From NCBI GenBank assembly GCA_021014945.1, contig MU266336.1, positions 62,001 through 126,000 of the forward strand: DNA of 64,000 nucleotides. Direction: 5' to 3'. The DNA is from Leucogyrophana mollusca. Lineage: Eukaryota > Basidiomycota > Agaricomycetes > Boletales. Under the pieces are notes generated by a model that worked only from the letters and a program-made list of their open reading frames with translations, was not told where the DNA came from and made no database searches. Position numbers and translations under genes: made by a program. This document shows, piece by piece, positions 45,301 through 57,745 of this stretch (its first letter is position 1; every line of letters begins with the position of its first letter).

Positions 45301-46297
45301 CTTCTTCAATGGAGCTCAGGTAGGTCGGCGAAGGAGCCGAGGGAACTGCAGCTCTTATGTTTCTTCATAGGTTATCATCGATACTTTCATATCGTCCGCT
45401 GAAAGTAAGTGCATCTGTTTTTGTGGGGCGAAATGATCCTTATCTTCCTCAGCGAAATGGCTCAAGCAAAGCGGAATTGTGCTTCTCCTTCCCCATGGCT
45501 TGGATGGCGCAGGACCCGAGCACTCGTCTTCGCGGATAGAACGTATGCTCCAGGCAAGCTTATTGTAATTTCAGCCGTTGGCACATGCTGATGACCAGAA
45601 TGCCCCACGTAGCTCTCTAATGATCGGTATACATATGATGCGCGCGAACCCTCGGGCAACGTCAATATCCAGGTGGCTTTTCCGACAACGCCTGCTCAGT
45701 ACTTCCACCTGCTGAGGCGGCAGATCAAACGGAACTATAGGAAGCCGCTCGTCGTCGCTGCACCCAAGACTCTTCTCCGCCTCCCAGTAAGTCTGGTTTA
45801 AGATTTCCGGTCGTACTCCACTCACAGCCTCCGAGGCGGCGGCGTCTACCATGAGCGAACTGGAACCAGGTACCCGCTTCCAGCCTGTTCTTGCCGACCC
45901 TAGTGTCGACGATGCCAAGGTTGAGCGCGTCGTACTGCTCACTGGGAAGATATACTACGACCTCGTGAAAGAGCGCCAAGCCCGCTCCCTGACCGACCGT
46001 GTCGCGCTCGTGCGTATCGAGGAGCTCTCTCCATTTCCTTTCGCCGAGGTCCGCGAGGTCTTGGAGCGCTACGGGAACGCGGGGGAATACATGTGGTTGC
46101 AGGAGGAGCCGCGCAACCAGGGTGCGTTTGGCCACGTCTTTGGGCGAATTCAGAGCGTGCTGGAAGGTATGGGGCGTGCCGGGGGAGCGCTGGTGTACAA
46201 GGGCAGGAAGGAGGATGCTGTTGCCGCTACTGGGATTGGGAAGGTTTATCAGGAGCAGCAGAGGGCCGTGATTCAGGCCGCGTTTGAGAACCTGTGA
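42330..46297 (+). CDS. DHTKD1: 2-oxoadipate dehydrogenase E1 component (DHTKD1-type, thiamine-diphosphate), mitochondrial
   Basis: The start at 42330 ([20 protein letters not shown]; a second ATG at 42351) gives a basic N-terminus fitting a mitochondrial presequence. It lacks the extra N-terminal module of 2-oxoglutarate dehydrogenase, and the [15 protein letters not shown] start fits DHTKD1. Downstream: [77 protein letters not shown] (ThDP/Mg region), [74 protein letters not shown] and [20 protein letters not shown]. It ends [10 protein letters not shown]. Many introns are needed; the one at 45554-45612 uses a GC donor and removes an in-frame stop, joining RIERMLQ to LSNDRYTYD. Function: decarboxylation of 2-oxoadipate in lysine, hydroxylysine and tryptophan breakdown. 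Confidence 0.9.
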
Positions 46298-46587
46298 TAA
46301 TGCGTTTGAAAGGTGACATATGGACTTAAGACCTCCAAGCATACCACTTCAGAATAAAGACAGACTTTTCTTTACATAGCTCGAGCCAAACCATAGCCTC
46401 GGATATCTCCGAGGGTTGTTTATTCCAGAGGCTGCAGCCAAACAAACCATCCGTGTCCGTGACAAACGCGTCCCGTCACACTGTGTCACACTTCACAGGA
46501 CTGAATCTCATTATCGCGAACGACGGGAGACCGACTCGGAAGCTGAGTAAAGTTCCTCGCTTTTTGCCTGGAATTTAGGCTGCCATC

Positions 46588-49500
46588 ATGCCTCTTATAC
46601 GGATAGAGGTGTCCGACTTCAAATCATACAGGTACTACCCTGTTTCCGTCCTGTTACTATTGGTCGTAAACTTAATTGTTGTCCAGGGGCCACCAGATTA
46701 TAGGTCCCTTCAAGAACTTCACTTCCGTTATTGGTCCCAATGGCGCCGGAAAATCCAACCTTATGGATGCCATCTCCTTCGTCCTTGGTGTGAAAAGCTC
46801 CCAGCTGCGAAGTAGCCAACTGAAAGACCTTGTTTACCGAGGCCGACGACTTGCGAAGAATGGGGTCGAAGGGGGCTCGGAGGCTACTCAGGACGATGAA
46901 GACGAAGAGGGGGAGGGAGAGGGTACTGCAAAGAAGGCATGGGTGCTGGCAGTGTACGAGGACGAGAAGAAGAAGGAATGGCTCTTCCAGCGAACGTCAG
47001 TGACACGGCCTTGGTTTCACACTCTTACAGCAATTCTGAATATCACTGCAACAGAATATCAACCACCGGCGCCTCTGAGTACAAACTCAACAAGAAAGTT
47101 GTCACTTATTCTGCCTACAATGCCGCGCTGGTCTCACACAACATCTTGGTCAAAGCGAAGAACTTCCTAGTTTTTCAAGGAGATGTTGAGGCCGTTGCGT
47201 CACAGTCCTCCAAAGAGCTCTCGAAGTTAATTGAACAGATTAGTGGGTCCCTCGAGCTTTCAGCAGAGTACGAGAAGGCCAAAGAAGCCCAAGATAGGGC
47301 GACTGAGAACGCCACTTTCAACTTCACGAAAAGACGAGGCATTGCTGGCGAGATCAAGCAATATAAGGAACAGAAGAGCGAGGCTGAACGGTTCGAGGCT
47401 CTATGTCAGGAGAAGGTACACTTGACTATTCTGCATATCACGTTGCAGACATTAACCACCGTACAGGATGAGCTCATCCTCCATCGTCTCCTCTACAAGC
47501 TCTTCCACATAGAAGAAGCCATCGAGAAGAACGTGCGTGAAATCAGGAATCAGAACAAGGCGCTGGCCGGCCTTCGAGAGGATCAGCGGGTCCATGACAA
47601 GGCACTTGAAGACGCTCGCGCAGACCAGGCAAAAGCCAGGACAAACGTTATGCAAAAGGACAAGAAGATAAAAAAGGCTGAGAAAGCACTCGAGGGAAAG
47701 GTAGGTTGTCGGTCTGACATCACCACACCGGGCTACATGATGTGTTCCAGCAACCCGACTTGGCAGCGACAGAAGCACAGATCCAGCATTCGACTCGGAA
47801 ACTGCAGAATGCACAGACTATGGGAGAGCAAGTCACCAAGGATGCTGACCGACAGAAGGAGAAGCTCGATGGGCTGCAGAGAGACCTCGTAAATGCCAGA
47901 AAGGCTGCTGATGCAGCTCAAGGTGAGTGCTTCTATGCTGAATCTACGCCATCATACTGTAGGTGATATGAATACCTGTCTTCATTGCCAGAGGCCCATC
48001 GAAGAGCGTCGCAACACAATACATCCCTAAGTGAGGAGAGCCTCAGCGAATATCGTTCATTGTGAGTGCTTAGGCCAATTTTGCTGATCAAAATTATGAT
48101 ACAATCTTGTTACAGGAAGGCCTCCGCTAACGTTCTCGCCGTCGACGAGCGACAGTCTCTAGAAACGCTCACTCGTGACGAGAAGACAGCCCATCGTACT
48201 CTAGCCCAGCTCAAGGGCAAACATGAGGAAATGATCCAACAGAAAGAAAAGCTCTCAGAGGACTCGAGGTCACAAGGCGAGAGGAAGACGGAGCTTGAAA
48301 CTAAGCTCGCATCGTTACAATCTGATTTGGCGAAGACGAAGCAGGAGTTTGACAATCAACAGTCCGAACGAACAAGAATCTCGTAAGTAACTCTCGTATC
48401 TGCACTTTGATAAATCTCGAATCGTGTATCCTCACAGGCGACTGGAGGCGGAGACTAACGAGAAGCTTGCCGACGTATACCAGAAACTACTCCAGGCCGG
48501 TGTTGATAAAACAGAATCGGATAGGGAGGTGAAACTGAAGGAAACCCTGACAAGCCTACAGCGGATATTCCCTGGTCAGCATAGTCTCTACCATGAAAAC
48601 CCTTTCCTGACTATACCACTGGCGCTGGCATGTTGCAGGTGTCCGCGGTCGAGTCGTCGATCTCTGCAAGCCCACGCAGCGCAAATACGAAACCGCAGTA
48701 TCCGTTATTCTAGGGCGCAACATTGATGCTGTCGTCGTCGACGAGGAAAAGACTGCTATAGACTGTATAGAGGTGCGTTCAATAATTACTCTTTCACCCC
48801 CCACGCCCTCCAGCTCGACGCGGTTTAGTATATGCGCAATCAACGCGCGGGTCAAGCGACCTTCATCCCCCTTGACACAATTCAAGTCAAGCCAGTGAAC
48901 GACAAGTTCCGGTCGTTCGCCAAGGGAGCACGCCTTGCCCTTGACGTGATCCAGTTCGAGCCTGCAGTTGAACGCGCGATGCACCATGCCTGCGGCAATG
49001 CGCTTGTGTGCGACACGATGGAGGTTGCCAGGTACGTGTGCTATGAAAAGGGTCAGGAAGTGAAAGGTAAACAAGTCAGTATCATGTTTTCTTTCTCGCT
49101 GACGTGTGACCGCAGCTGTCACCCTGGAGGGCACGATCATTCACAAGAGTGGTCTGATCACGGGTGGGCGGAGCACGCACGGAGGCGGGAAGAAGTGGGA
49201 GGAGAAGGACGTGCAAGGTTGGCGCAAATCATATCCTTTCCTGTATAGTTTTAACAGTATCTCGCCAGGACTGCATCGTGTTCGCGATGCCCTGACTGCA
49301 CAGCTCCAGGAGCTGAATCGTTCGAAACCGCGAGGCAAGGCTGACGAAAATATCATTGCTGAGATCACCCGCCTCGAGTCTGCACTCGCCGTAACACGGG
49401 ACGACCTGGTATGTGCTGATAGAATATTTCGCATCGTTAGCTCGCTTATCACCATCACAGAGTGCTTGCAAACTTCGCCTCAATGGCACGAAGGATGAAC

Positions 49501-51539
49501 TCAAGCACCTCGACAGAGAATTGAAGAAAAGTGCCCCTGACCTCAAAAAGGTCCGCTCTTACTCTGCTGGTGTGGTCGTGATCTGACCTTGCGACGTCGT
49601 CCCCTAGGCCCAAACCACGTACGACTCTCTGAAAGGAAAGATTGACGAACTATCGTCAATCATCAATGCAGCGGAAGATGGCGTTTTCGCTAGGTTCTGT
49701 CGCCAAATCGGAGTCCCAAACATCCGGCAGTACGAGGAACAACAGCTCAAGGTTGCGGAAGAAGAGAGTCAAGCAAGGCTAAGATTCGACCAGCAAATAG
49801 CTCGATTAACTCATCAGTGAGAGCGCATGCGTCATGTCAGCCGGCAGTTCCCAGTACTAATCTATCCTCCACCTTTAAGGTCGCAGTTCGAGGAGGAGCA
49901 GCTCAAGATCACTCAGGGCCGATTAACCACTCTACAGAACACGCTACAAACTGAGCAGGCCAGGGTCACCGAACTCCAGGGAAAGAAGCAGCAGATCCAA
50001 CAGGAGATACAAGAAGCACAAGAATCCATCGAGGAGCTACGAGATGAACTCCAAGGCCTAAACGAGATCCTTGAAGAGAAGACCAAGACCGTGGAGCAAG
50101 TGAAGCGCACGCACGCCAAGGCTTCTAAAGTGCTTGATCAGGCACTGAAGGAGATCGGCCTCAAGGTCTGTTTGTTTTTGCTTTGACCGGGGCGATCGCT
50201 GAGGCTGGTTGCTCAGAACGATGAAATCGAAAAGCTGGCTCTTGAGCGTTCGTCAATGTATCGCAAATGTCGCCTAGAAGACATCAAACTTCCGCTCCTC
50301 CAAGGCAACCTAAGGAACGTCCCTATGGAGGAGGTGCGTTGTATCGCCGTCGTCTACTCGACGACCTATCGATAACCCTATGCGCAGAACCTTCGCGAAG
50401 AAGTGGCAATGGATGTCGACGAGGACGAGGACGGCACACAGCGTCCGAGACAAGTCCAGGATTATGGTATCGAGGTCGACTTTGGTAGCCTTGACGATGA
50501 CGAGCGCACAGTAAGTATCACCGCCGGATCCTTAATGAGGAGTTGTTAACGTGATCTTTTGTTGCAGGATAACTCGCCGGAGACGGCTGCCGAGTTTGAT
50601 GCATCTATTGCGAAGCTCAACACTGAGATTGAGCGCATGGCGCCCAATTTAAAGGCCATGGAACGGTTCGTCTGGCTCGGCCGTTACACTTTAGGTGATC
50701 TAAACATTTTGGACCAGACTTGACGACGTAGAAGCAAAGCTGGTAGACACTGAGAAAGAGGCCGACAAGGCTCGTAAGGACTCCAAGGCGGCCCGTGACC
50801 AGTTCAACGACGTCAAGCGACGACGGTATGTTATCGCACTAATAACTCTCTACTCGCCATTCCTAGATGTATTATCACTCAAAACAGATGCGAGCTCTTC
50901 AACAAAGCCTACACCCATATCTCCGACCGGATAGACCAGGTTTACAAGGATCTCACCAAAGGCAAAGCCTCCCCCATGGGTGGCGTCGCATATCTTAGCT
51001 TGGAGGATAGTGAGGTAGGCTCTAATTGCAGCGCTACATGCCCCATACACTGACAAGGCGTGCAGGAACCGTACAATGCCGGTATAAAGTACCACGCGAT
51101 GCCGCCTATGAAGCGTTTCCGTGACATGGAACAATTGTCCGGAGGAGAGAAGACAGTGGCGGCCTTGGCGCTTTTGTTCGCGATCCACAGGTCCTTTGCC
51201 TTTTACTTGAGCACCTTTCGACCGCCTCTCACACGCAACATCTTTTTAGCTACCAGCCCGCCCCATTTTTCGTTCTGGACGAAGTCGATGCCGCCCTGGA
51301 CAACACGAATGTCGCCAAGATTGCCAACTACATCCGATCGCAAGCTTCAGACTCGTTCCAGTTCGTTGTAATAAGTTTGAAAGGGTCTCTATATGAGCGA
51401 GGTAACTCCCTAGTTGGGATTTACCGCGACCAGGAGGTGAATAGCTCAAGGACGCTGACACTGGATGTGAGTGCCCCTTTCTGTGCAGTCAACCTGAAAG
51501 CTAATTGGCTGGATGTAGCTCACACAATATGATGAATGA
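46588..51539 (+). CDS. SMC1: Cohesin subunit SMC1
   Basis: Starts [15 protein letters not shown], then intron, then [20 protein letters not shown] with [14 protein letters not shown] (Walker A). SMC1-type features follow: [20 protein letters not shown], an acidic insert, [40 protein letters not shown] and [20 protein letters not shown]. Long coiled coils flank the hinge ([44 protein letters not shown]). The C-terminal head has [40 protein letters not shown] (ABC signature) and [20 protein letters not shown] (Walker B/D-loop), ending LTLDLTQYDE at 51539. It is an ATPase of the cohesin ring, holding sister chromatids together in the nucleus. About 20 introns are interspersed; all head motifs are intact. 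Confidence 0.95.
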
Positions 51540-51786
51540 CCGCAAGGGATGGCGATCCATAGTACTCTGTTGTTATTGTTAATTGCTGTCGATTGTCCAT
51601 TTTCCCTTTTGTTAGAGCCTTGTAGCTGTATTTTAGCGCTTTGGCCCGCTATACTAGTACGAACGAATGTTGTGAACCGCGAATTCGGTCCGTACACGGG
51701 CCACCATCGACGACGGCTCTATTAGTTTATGGTGACCGACACCATCACCTCTCATTCCCCGAGCCTGACGCTACGATTGTAAGGAA

Positions 51787-53486
51787 ATGCATCGTTGTCT
51801 CGGTTTCGGAGCTCTTGCAGAACATTTTCGGCCATGTTGCGTCAAAGAAAACTCTGGCGGCACTCGCAACAACTTGTCGAGCATTTACAGATCCTGCTCT
51901 GGACATTCTGTATTGGAAGCCAGACACATTTGAACCTCTGGTGAAGTGTTTACCAGAGGAAATATGGAAGGGCTCGGACAACAGATTCCCAGGACTGAAT
52001 TTTTCGTTTGTTCGTCGCATCTGTTTATAATGTTCTTTCAGTATTGATCCCTCCATGCGTGCTCCAAAAACAGTCCCACCGACGGCCGATGAGATTGGAA
52101 GACTGGGATGTCTTTCTGCGTTATTCCCGTCGTGTGCGATCGCTACACCATCATTACGAGCCCAGCACTTACCATCCGATCGGGGTCGCACTGGACGTAT
52201 TCCAGGTACTCAGCATTCCACCCACTTCACTTCTCGTTCCAAACTTGCAACATTTGCACTGGCATGATTATCGTGTACCCATTGCCTTTGTTCGCCTACT
52301 CACCGGTCCAAAACTCGCTAGTCTCACCTTAAGAACGAATACTGGTCACGCCCTCTACATCATTCCAGCTCTCAGCGTCTCTTGTCCGCTTCTGCGACAC
52401 ATAGACCTTGGCTGCCTTTTTTATTCTGCAGCGTATGCTCGCGTCCTTGATGATGCTTTGCCCAAATGGACCCAGTTGGAATCTTTAGCCTGCGGAGAGA
52501 TAACCCCAGATGCATATTGCCATCTGGCTCAATTACCCTCGCTCAAGTCGTTGAGTTTTCGTACACCCTCCGGACTAACAGCCACGGGGAGCCCACAAGG
52601 ATCATCAGCCTATGCGTTCGCCACGCTCGAGAGCTTAGAGATATATTCCAATACATTCTCTCCCTCTGCACTGTTCTTCCCATCGACGTCGAGCCCGCTC
52701 CGTAGATTCTCCATTAAACTTGTGGCGGACAACAGCCAGCCCAACCCTATTGCCATCTCGCAAATATTCAATTCCCTTGCATCCAGGTGCACACCAGATA
52801 CTCATTTACGAATTCTGCTCGATCTCTCGCGAATAGATCTTCCAACATCCAGAGTTGAATCTGCTCTTACCCTCGACAACTTCAGCCCCCTCTTGTCGTG
52901 TCGAAATCTTCGAGCGTTTTCGATCAAATCGGGCTATTTGTTCGTTCTAGATGATCATGATCTGGGGCAGATGGCGCGTGCATGGCCACATTTAGAGATC
53001 CTCGAGCTCGGTACGTCACACGGCTGGGAAGGGCTCTCGCAAATCACCCTCCAAGGTCTCACTCCGCTATTGCGCCACTGTCCTTTGCTCCGTACTCTCG
53101 GTCTTTCCCTCAACGCAACTACGGTCGGTCCCAGGCGTGCTAGACCAGGGAAAGGCATATGCAACACACATCTTAAAGAGCTAACTCTCGGAGACTCGCG
53201 AATTTCGAAGCCGGCCTATGTCGCCGCCTTTTTATCGGCTGTTCTGCCATGTGTGACGAGCATCAAAGCATGGGATGATGGGGTCATATACAACTCAAAA
53301 TATAAGCGGAGATGGGTGCAGGTCACGAACCTGTTAGGTGCCTTTGCCAATGCTAGGGAACAGGAACGGCGTGGATTGGAGTTGGGTGACTATGGGGAAG
53401 GTGAAATGGACGGCGGGAATCTCGGCTCGGACTCGGAGCCCTACGCTAGCGAAAGTAGCGCATCTTCGGGCTCCTTGTCTGGTTGA
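51787..53486 (+). pseudogene. F-box/LRR-like gene copy A, start codon out of frame (probable recent pseudogene)
   Basis: The F-box-like stretch SELLQNIFGHVASKKTLAAL with TCRAFTDPALDILYWKPD is encoded up to 52009. An intron (52010-52073, GTTCGT donor) joins it to a long exon, 52074-53486, encoding LEDWDVFLRYSRRVRSLHHH and leucine-rich repeat-like units. The ATG that aligns with the starts of copies B and D (51787) is followed by a 2-nt gap, putting it out of frame with the F-box. The in-frame region upstream has no ATG. The long exon is otherwise fully open, so the loss is recent, or an unseen upstream exon supplies the start. Family knowledge: F-box proteins recruit substrates to SCF ubiquitin ligases. 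Left member of duplicated unit 1. Confidence 0.65.
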
Positions 53487-53840
53487 TGATTTTATTGCAG
53501 GGAGCGGTGCATTTCTGCGCGTTTGCCAAAGGCCGTAATCACCTGGAACAAACGCAGACATTAGGCAGGATGCTCGGTTTGCGCACTTCGGCCCTTAGTG
53601 CAGAAGGGCTGTCGCCGTCCTGCAAGAAACCTATTGGTAAGTAAATCTCTTCCGCGCCTTGAGCCGCCACGAAGTGATGCTGACCAGTGGAAAGCTAGGG
53701 ATATCATTGTCTGAGAATCTATCGTACCTTGCAGCATCTATGTGAACCTACGGCGAGTGTCGATCGATTTTCGATTTTTCCGACTGCAATAATCGATCCG
53801 TATGTAGTTATACCTTACTTGCTTTCCTCTTTCTCCTTAT

Positions 53841-53990
53841 AACAGGTTTTTGGGGAAAACATCCAATACCCTGCAACTGAGATCACAAAATAGGCTAATC
53901 TGAGTCGCAGTCTTCGGCGAATTCAACTTCAAAGATTGTCTCTCTGGATTCTATTAGCCTCGTCCTGAAAAGCCATGCTGTCCTTCCATG
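53841..53990 (+). repeat. Intergenic segment found inverted between copies C and D
   Basis: This stretch upstream of F-box copy B matches, as reverse complement, the segment 57460-57604 upstream of copy D. Shared blocks include CTGTCCTTCCAT at one end and CTGAGATCACAAAATAGG-like near the other. Flanking DNA on both sides aligns in direct orientation. Confidence 0.75.
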
Positions 53991-54149
53991 TGCAAAGCCT
54001 GTACCACAATTCTGCATCTTATCTTCCCCAAGATTGGCTGGGAACGAGATCGTAGAATGTGGAATTGCTCGCACTGCATTGTTACACGTAAATAAACAGC
54101 CTGTGCACTTACCACCACCACTGTACTTCCGTTTAGCCACGGACTGGCC

Positions 54150-55800
54150 ATGCATCAGTGTCTTACCGTTCTAGAGCTTCTGCATCGTATCTTTCGCTAT
54201 GTCGCGCTCAACGGAACGCTAGCTTTTCTCGCAAGAACTTGTCGAACGTTCACTGATCCGGCTCTGGATGTTCTGTATTGCAAACTAGACTCTTTCCAGC
54301 CTCTGATCAGGTGTTTACCAAGGGACCTGCGGAAGGAAGATCGGTATTCGCTGGTTCGTCTTTCGTGCATGCGGTGTTCTGCGTTGAATCTCACTACTTT
54401 GAGTTGTGCAGTCTTTCCAAGGTTCTATGTCAACGGAATCCTGGGATATCTTCATGGGCTATTCCCGTCGCGTCCGGTCATTACATCACCGCTGTGACCT
54501 AAACAAACCCTCCCAGATCCTCGAGAAGTCCTTATTCAACGCACTCAGCTCACCACCGACTTTGCTTCTCTTTCCAAACCTGCAAGAATTGTCTTGGGAT
54601 GAACCCCTTGCCGACGCAGGCTTCATCCGGCTATTGCTTGGCCCCAACCTCGTTAGCTTCAAGCTGGGTGGATTTTTGGATTCAAGTTGTTGTAGACAAA
54701 TCATTCCATCGCTCGCTGCTCTCTGCCCTCAACTGCAACGCGTGGAGCTCGGGGAACCTAGGGCTCCCCTCGCGTATAATGTCCTTGTCAAATGGGCCCA
54801 TCTGAAACATTTGTCTTGTGGAGAGATCACCGCGGAGGCATTCAGCTATCTCGCGCGGTTACCATCGCTCAGAAGCTTAGATTTCTGGCTTCCTTCAGTT
54901 GCATCAACTGTAGTGGACGGACAGGATACTTTCGCCAAGCTCCGTACCCTAAAGATTCGCTCCGAAACTTTCTCTCCCTCCGCGCTATTCTTGCCGTCCA
55001 CGTCAAGACCATTGCGTAAATTTTCCCTTCATCTTGTGGCAAATAACGGCGCGCCCAGTCCCGATGACATACACAAGGTCTTTGATTCTCTCTCTTCCAG
55101 TTGCACATCAGATACCCTTCTACAAATTCGACTTGATCTGAGTCGAAGCGATGTCCTGGCCACCTCAGAGTTGTCTACGCTTAGCCTTGACACATTCGAG
55201 CCCCTCTTCCCACTTCGAAACCTCCGCACGCTTTCAATTATTTCGGGGTGTACGTTCTCTCTGGATGATGATGATCTGAAACGCATGGCGCTCGCTTGGC
55301 CGCAATTAGAAGTCCTCGAGCTCGGAACGTTGCACGGCTGGGGAGGGCGTCCGCAAATCACCCTCGAAGGTCTTCCTCAGCTATTGCGCCACTGTCCTTC
55401 GCTCAGGACTCTTGGCCTCGCCATTGACGCGACTACTGTTGGCGCCAGGCTCGACAGGCCAGGTCATGGTGTATGCAATACTTCAATCAAAGAGCTGGAG
55501 CTCGCAGATTCGCCAATAGCGAACCCGGTCTATGTTGCCGCGTTTTTATCAGACATTCTCCCATCCGTGAAGAGCCTGGAGGCGTGGGGTGATCCTGTGG
55601 ACGATGACGAAGGCGAGGGAGATAAATACATGCGTAGATGGGCACGAGTAGAAAAGATGCTGGATGCTTTCACCAACGTGAGGAATCAGGAACGAAGGTG
55701 GTTGAATGGCTTGGGGGATTCGGAAGGTGAGATGGATGATTGGGATATAAAAGGCTCGGACTCTGATGACGACGAGTCCTCGAACTCATCGGCTGACTAG
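54150..55800 (+). CDS. F-box/LRR-like protein, copy B (530 aa)
   Basis: Exons 54150-54353 and 54412-55800 close in frame, with intron donor GTTCGT. It starts MHQCLTVLELLHRIFRYVAL, then FLARTCRTFTDPALDVLYCK (F-box-like helices, about residues 1-50). Leucine-rich units without a strict consensus follow (for example LFPNLQELSWDEPLADAGFI, WAHLKHLSCGEITAEAFSYL, LPSLRSLDFWLPS, WPQLEVLELGTLHGWGGRP, HCPSLRTLGLAIDATTVGAR). The tail is acidic (GSDSDDDESSNSSAD). A substrate adaptor of an SCF E3 ligase is the family expectation. It is closely related to copy D (57803) and more distantly to copies A and C. Confidence 0.85.
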
Positions 55801-56427
55801 CGGTATGTGGGAGCTGGCTCAAAGTGATAGGGCAATCAAGTATCTATCTGGTACTCCTGGAAGTAAATTCCTGGGCCAACTCGGGTTGGTTAAATTATTT
55901 CGGTGGGCGTACGGAAAGGGGGGTCGTTGAGCTGGCAATTTTTGCTTTGCCCCAGTATACAGACTGCATTAGTATGTCCCGGTTTTTTGCTGTATCAGGC
56001 TGACTCTAATGTGGTCATATCTAGGTTTTCGCTAAGTCTTACGCATTAATAACTTCTGCTCTGCGCTCACATACTGTCCCATTACGCCCGAAGTCCTCGG
56101 TTTATACGAACCCGGGCGCTAGACCGCTATCGGTTGTGATGGTTGAACAATTCATAATCACTCTATGGTTCAAGCCGGTCTCGTCGCGGGTATCCACATT
56201 CCGAGGCCTCCGGAATTTAAACCTGGGCCAGAGTCTTCCGTGAACACTATTGTGGCCACTGACTTGGAGCGGTTGCTAGCGGTTCAGCCCAAATCCAAAC
56301 CGGGCTCTAACTGGTTTTCCACGAGAGGGCTAAGCCTAGCAGAGGCAGGCTACTAGTAAGGCTGCGCTACCGCCAACCCCCTTCTCTAGGGGATACCACC
56401 CGTGGTGTCGCGCGGCCACTTTGCTTT
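55801..56427. repeat. Duplicated 3' tail of unit 1 (matches 59451-60075)
   Basis: About 620 bp directly after copy B that align with the sequence after copy D. Shared landmarks are GGGAGCTGGCTCAAA at the left, CTTACGCATTAATAACTTCT in the middle, and GATACCACCCGTGGTGTCGC near the right end. The left copy is interrupted at about 56427, where truncated copy C begins. A frame at 56165-56356 lies in this block but looks non-coding. Confidence 0.85.
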
Positions 56428-57224
56428 CGATACATTCTCTCCCTCCTTACTGTTTACCCCATCAACGTCGGGGCCCGCTCCGTAGATTCTCCATTCAACT
56501 TGTGGCGGATTACAGCCAGCCCAACCCTAGTGCCATCTCCCAGATATTCAACTCCCTTGCATCCAAGTGCACACCAGATACCCATTTACAAATCCAGCTC
56601 GATCTCTCGCGAATGGAGCTTCTAACATCCCCAATTGAATTCGCTCTTACACTCCACAACTTTAGCCCCTTCTCGTGTCGAAATCTTCGAGCGTTTTCGA
56701 TCAAATCGGGCTATCTGTTCGCTCTAGATGATTGTGATCTGGGGCAGATGGCGCGTGCGTGGCCACATTTAGAGGTCCTCGAGCTCGGCACGTCACACAG
56801 CTCGGGAGGGCTCTCGCATATCACTCTCCAAGGTCTCATTCCGCTATTGCATCACTGTCCTTTACTGCGAACTCTTGGTCTTTCACTCAACGCAACTACG
56901 GTCGGTCCAAGGCGTGCTAGACCAGGGAAAGGCGTATGCAACACACTTATTAAAGAGCTGACTCTCACAGACTCGCGAATTTCGAAGCCGGCCCATGTCG
57001 CCGCCTTTTTGTCGGCTGTTCTGCCATGTGTGACGAGCATCAAAGCATGGGACGACGGCGCCATATATAATCCCAAATATAAGCGGAGATGGGTGCAGGT
57101 CACGAACCTGCTAGATGCCTTTGCCAATGCAAGGGAGCAGGAATGGCGTGGATTGGAGTTGGGTGATAATGGGGAAAACGCAGACATTAGGCAGGATGCT
57201 CGGTTTGCGCACTTCGGTCCTTAG
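56428..57224 (+). pseudogene. F-box/LRR-like copy C, truncated at both ends
   Basis: Matches the C-terminal half of copy A from ACATTCTCTCCCTC onward. The F-box and first half are absent, since the sequence joins directly to the unit 1 tail. A 1-nt insertion (GGGGCCCG against GAGCCCG) near 56480 shifts the frame just inside the homologous part. After that the frame is open with A-like repeats (IKSGYLFALDDCDLGQMARA, HCPLLRTLGLSLNATTVGPR). At about 57177 a deletion of roughly 165 bp relative to copy A removes the original acidic C-terminus, giving a chimeric end. There is no ATG at the left. I consider it non-functional. Confidence 0.85.
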
Positions 57225-57459
57225 TGCAGAAGGGCTGTCGCCGTCCTGCAAGAAACCTATTGGTAAGTAAATCTCTTCCGTGCCTTGAACCGCCACGAAG
57301 TGATACTGACCACCGGAAAGCTGGGGATATCGTTGTCTGAAGCGAGGTCTGAGATCTACCATACCTTGCAGCTTCTATGTGAACCTACGGCAAGCGTCGA
57401 TCGATCTTCGATTGTTCCTCGTGCAATAATCGATTCGTATGTAGTAGCACCTTGCTTGG

Positions 57460-57604
57460 ATGGAAGGACAGCATGGCCACTAAAGATGAGGCAATTGGAA
57501 GTCAGATAGACAAATTCTGAAGCTGGACCCGCCGAATGCTGCGAAGACCAGCCTATTTTGCGATCTCAGCTGCAGGGGATTGAACGTTTGTCCCAAAAAT
57601 GTTA
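57460..57604 (-). repeat. Inverted copy of the 53841-53990 segment
   Basis: Reads ATGGAAGGACAGCATGGC at its left end and CCTATTTTGCGATCTCAG further in, both reverse complements of unit 1 sequence. Outside it, collinear direct homology resumes (GGGAACGAGA-type sequence before the gene). It lies about 200 bp upstream of the copy D start, so it may change that promoter. Confidence 0.75.
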
Positions 57605-57745
57605 GAGGGTACAAAAGAAAGTACAAAGCCCGCCGGGAACGAGACCGTGGAATCGAATGTGATGCGCCTGAGCCTCAGGCTGCCTTATAGTATGGCGTTC
57701 GCCACCATACATGATAATACTACTTAATAAACAGCTTGTGCACTT

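Noticed and set aside
42330..46297. Annotation as 2-oxoglutarate dehydrogenase E1 (KGD1)
   Set aside because: The start lacks the extra N-terminal module of that enzyme and matches the shorter DHTKD1 form, so 2-oxoadipate dehydrogenase is preferred.
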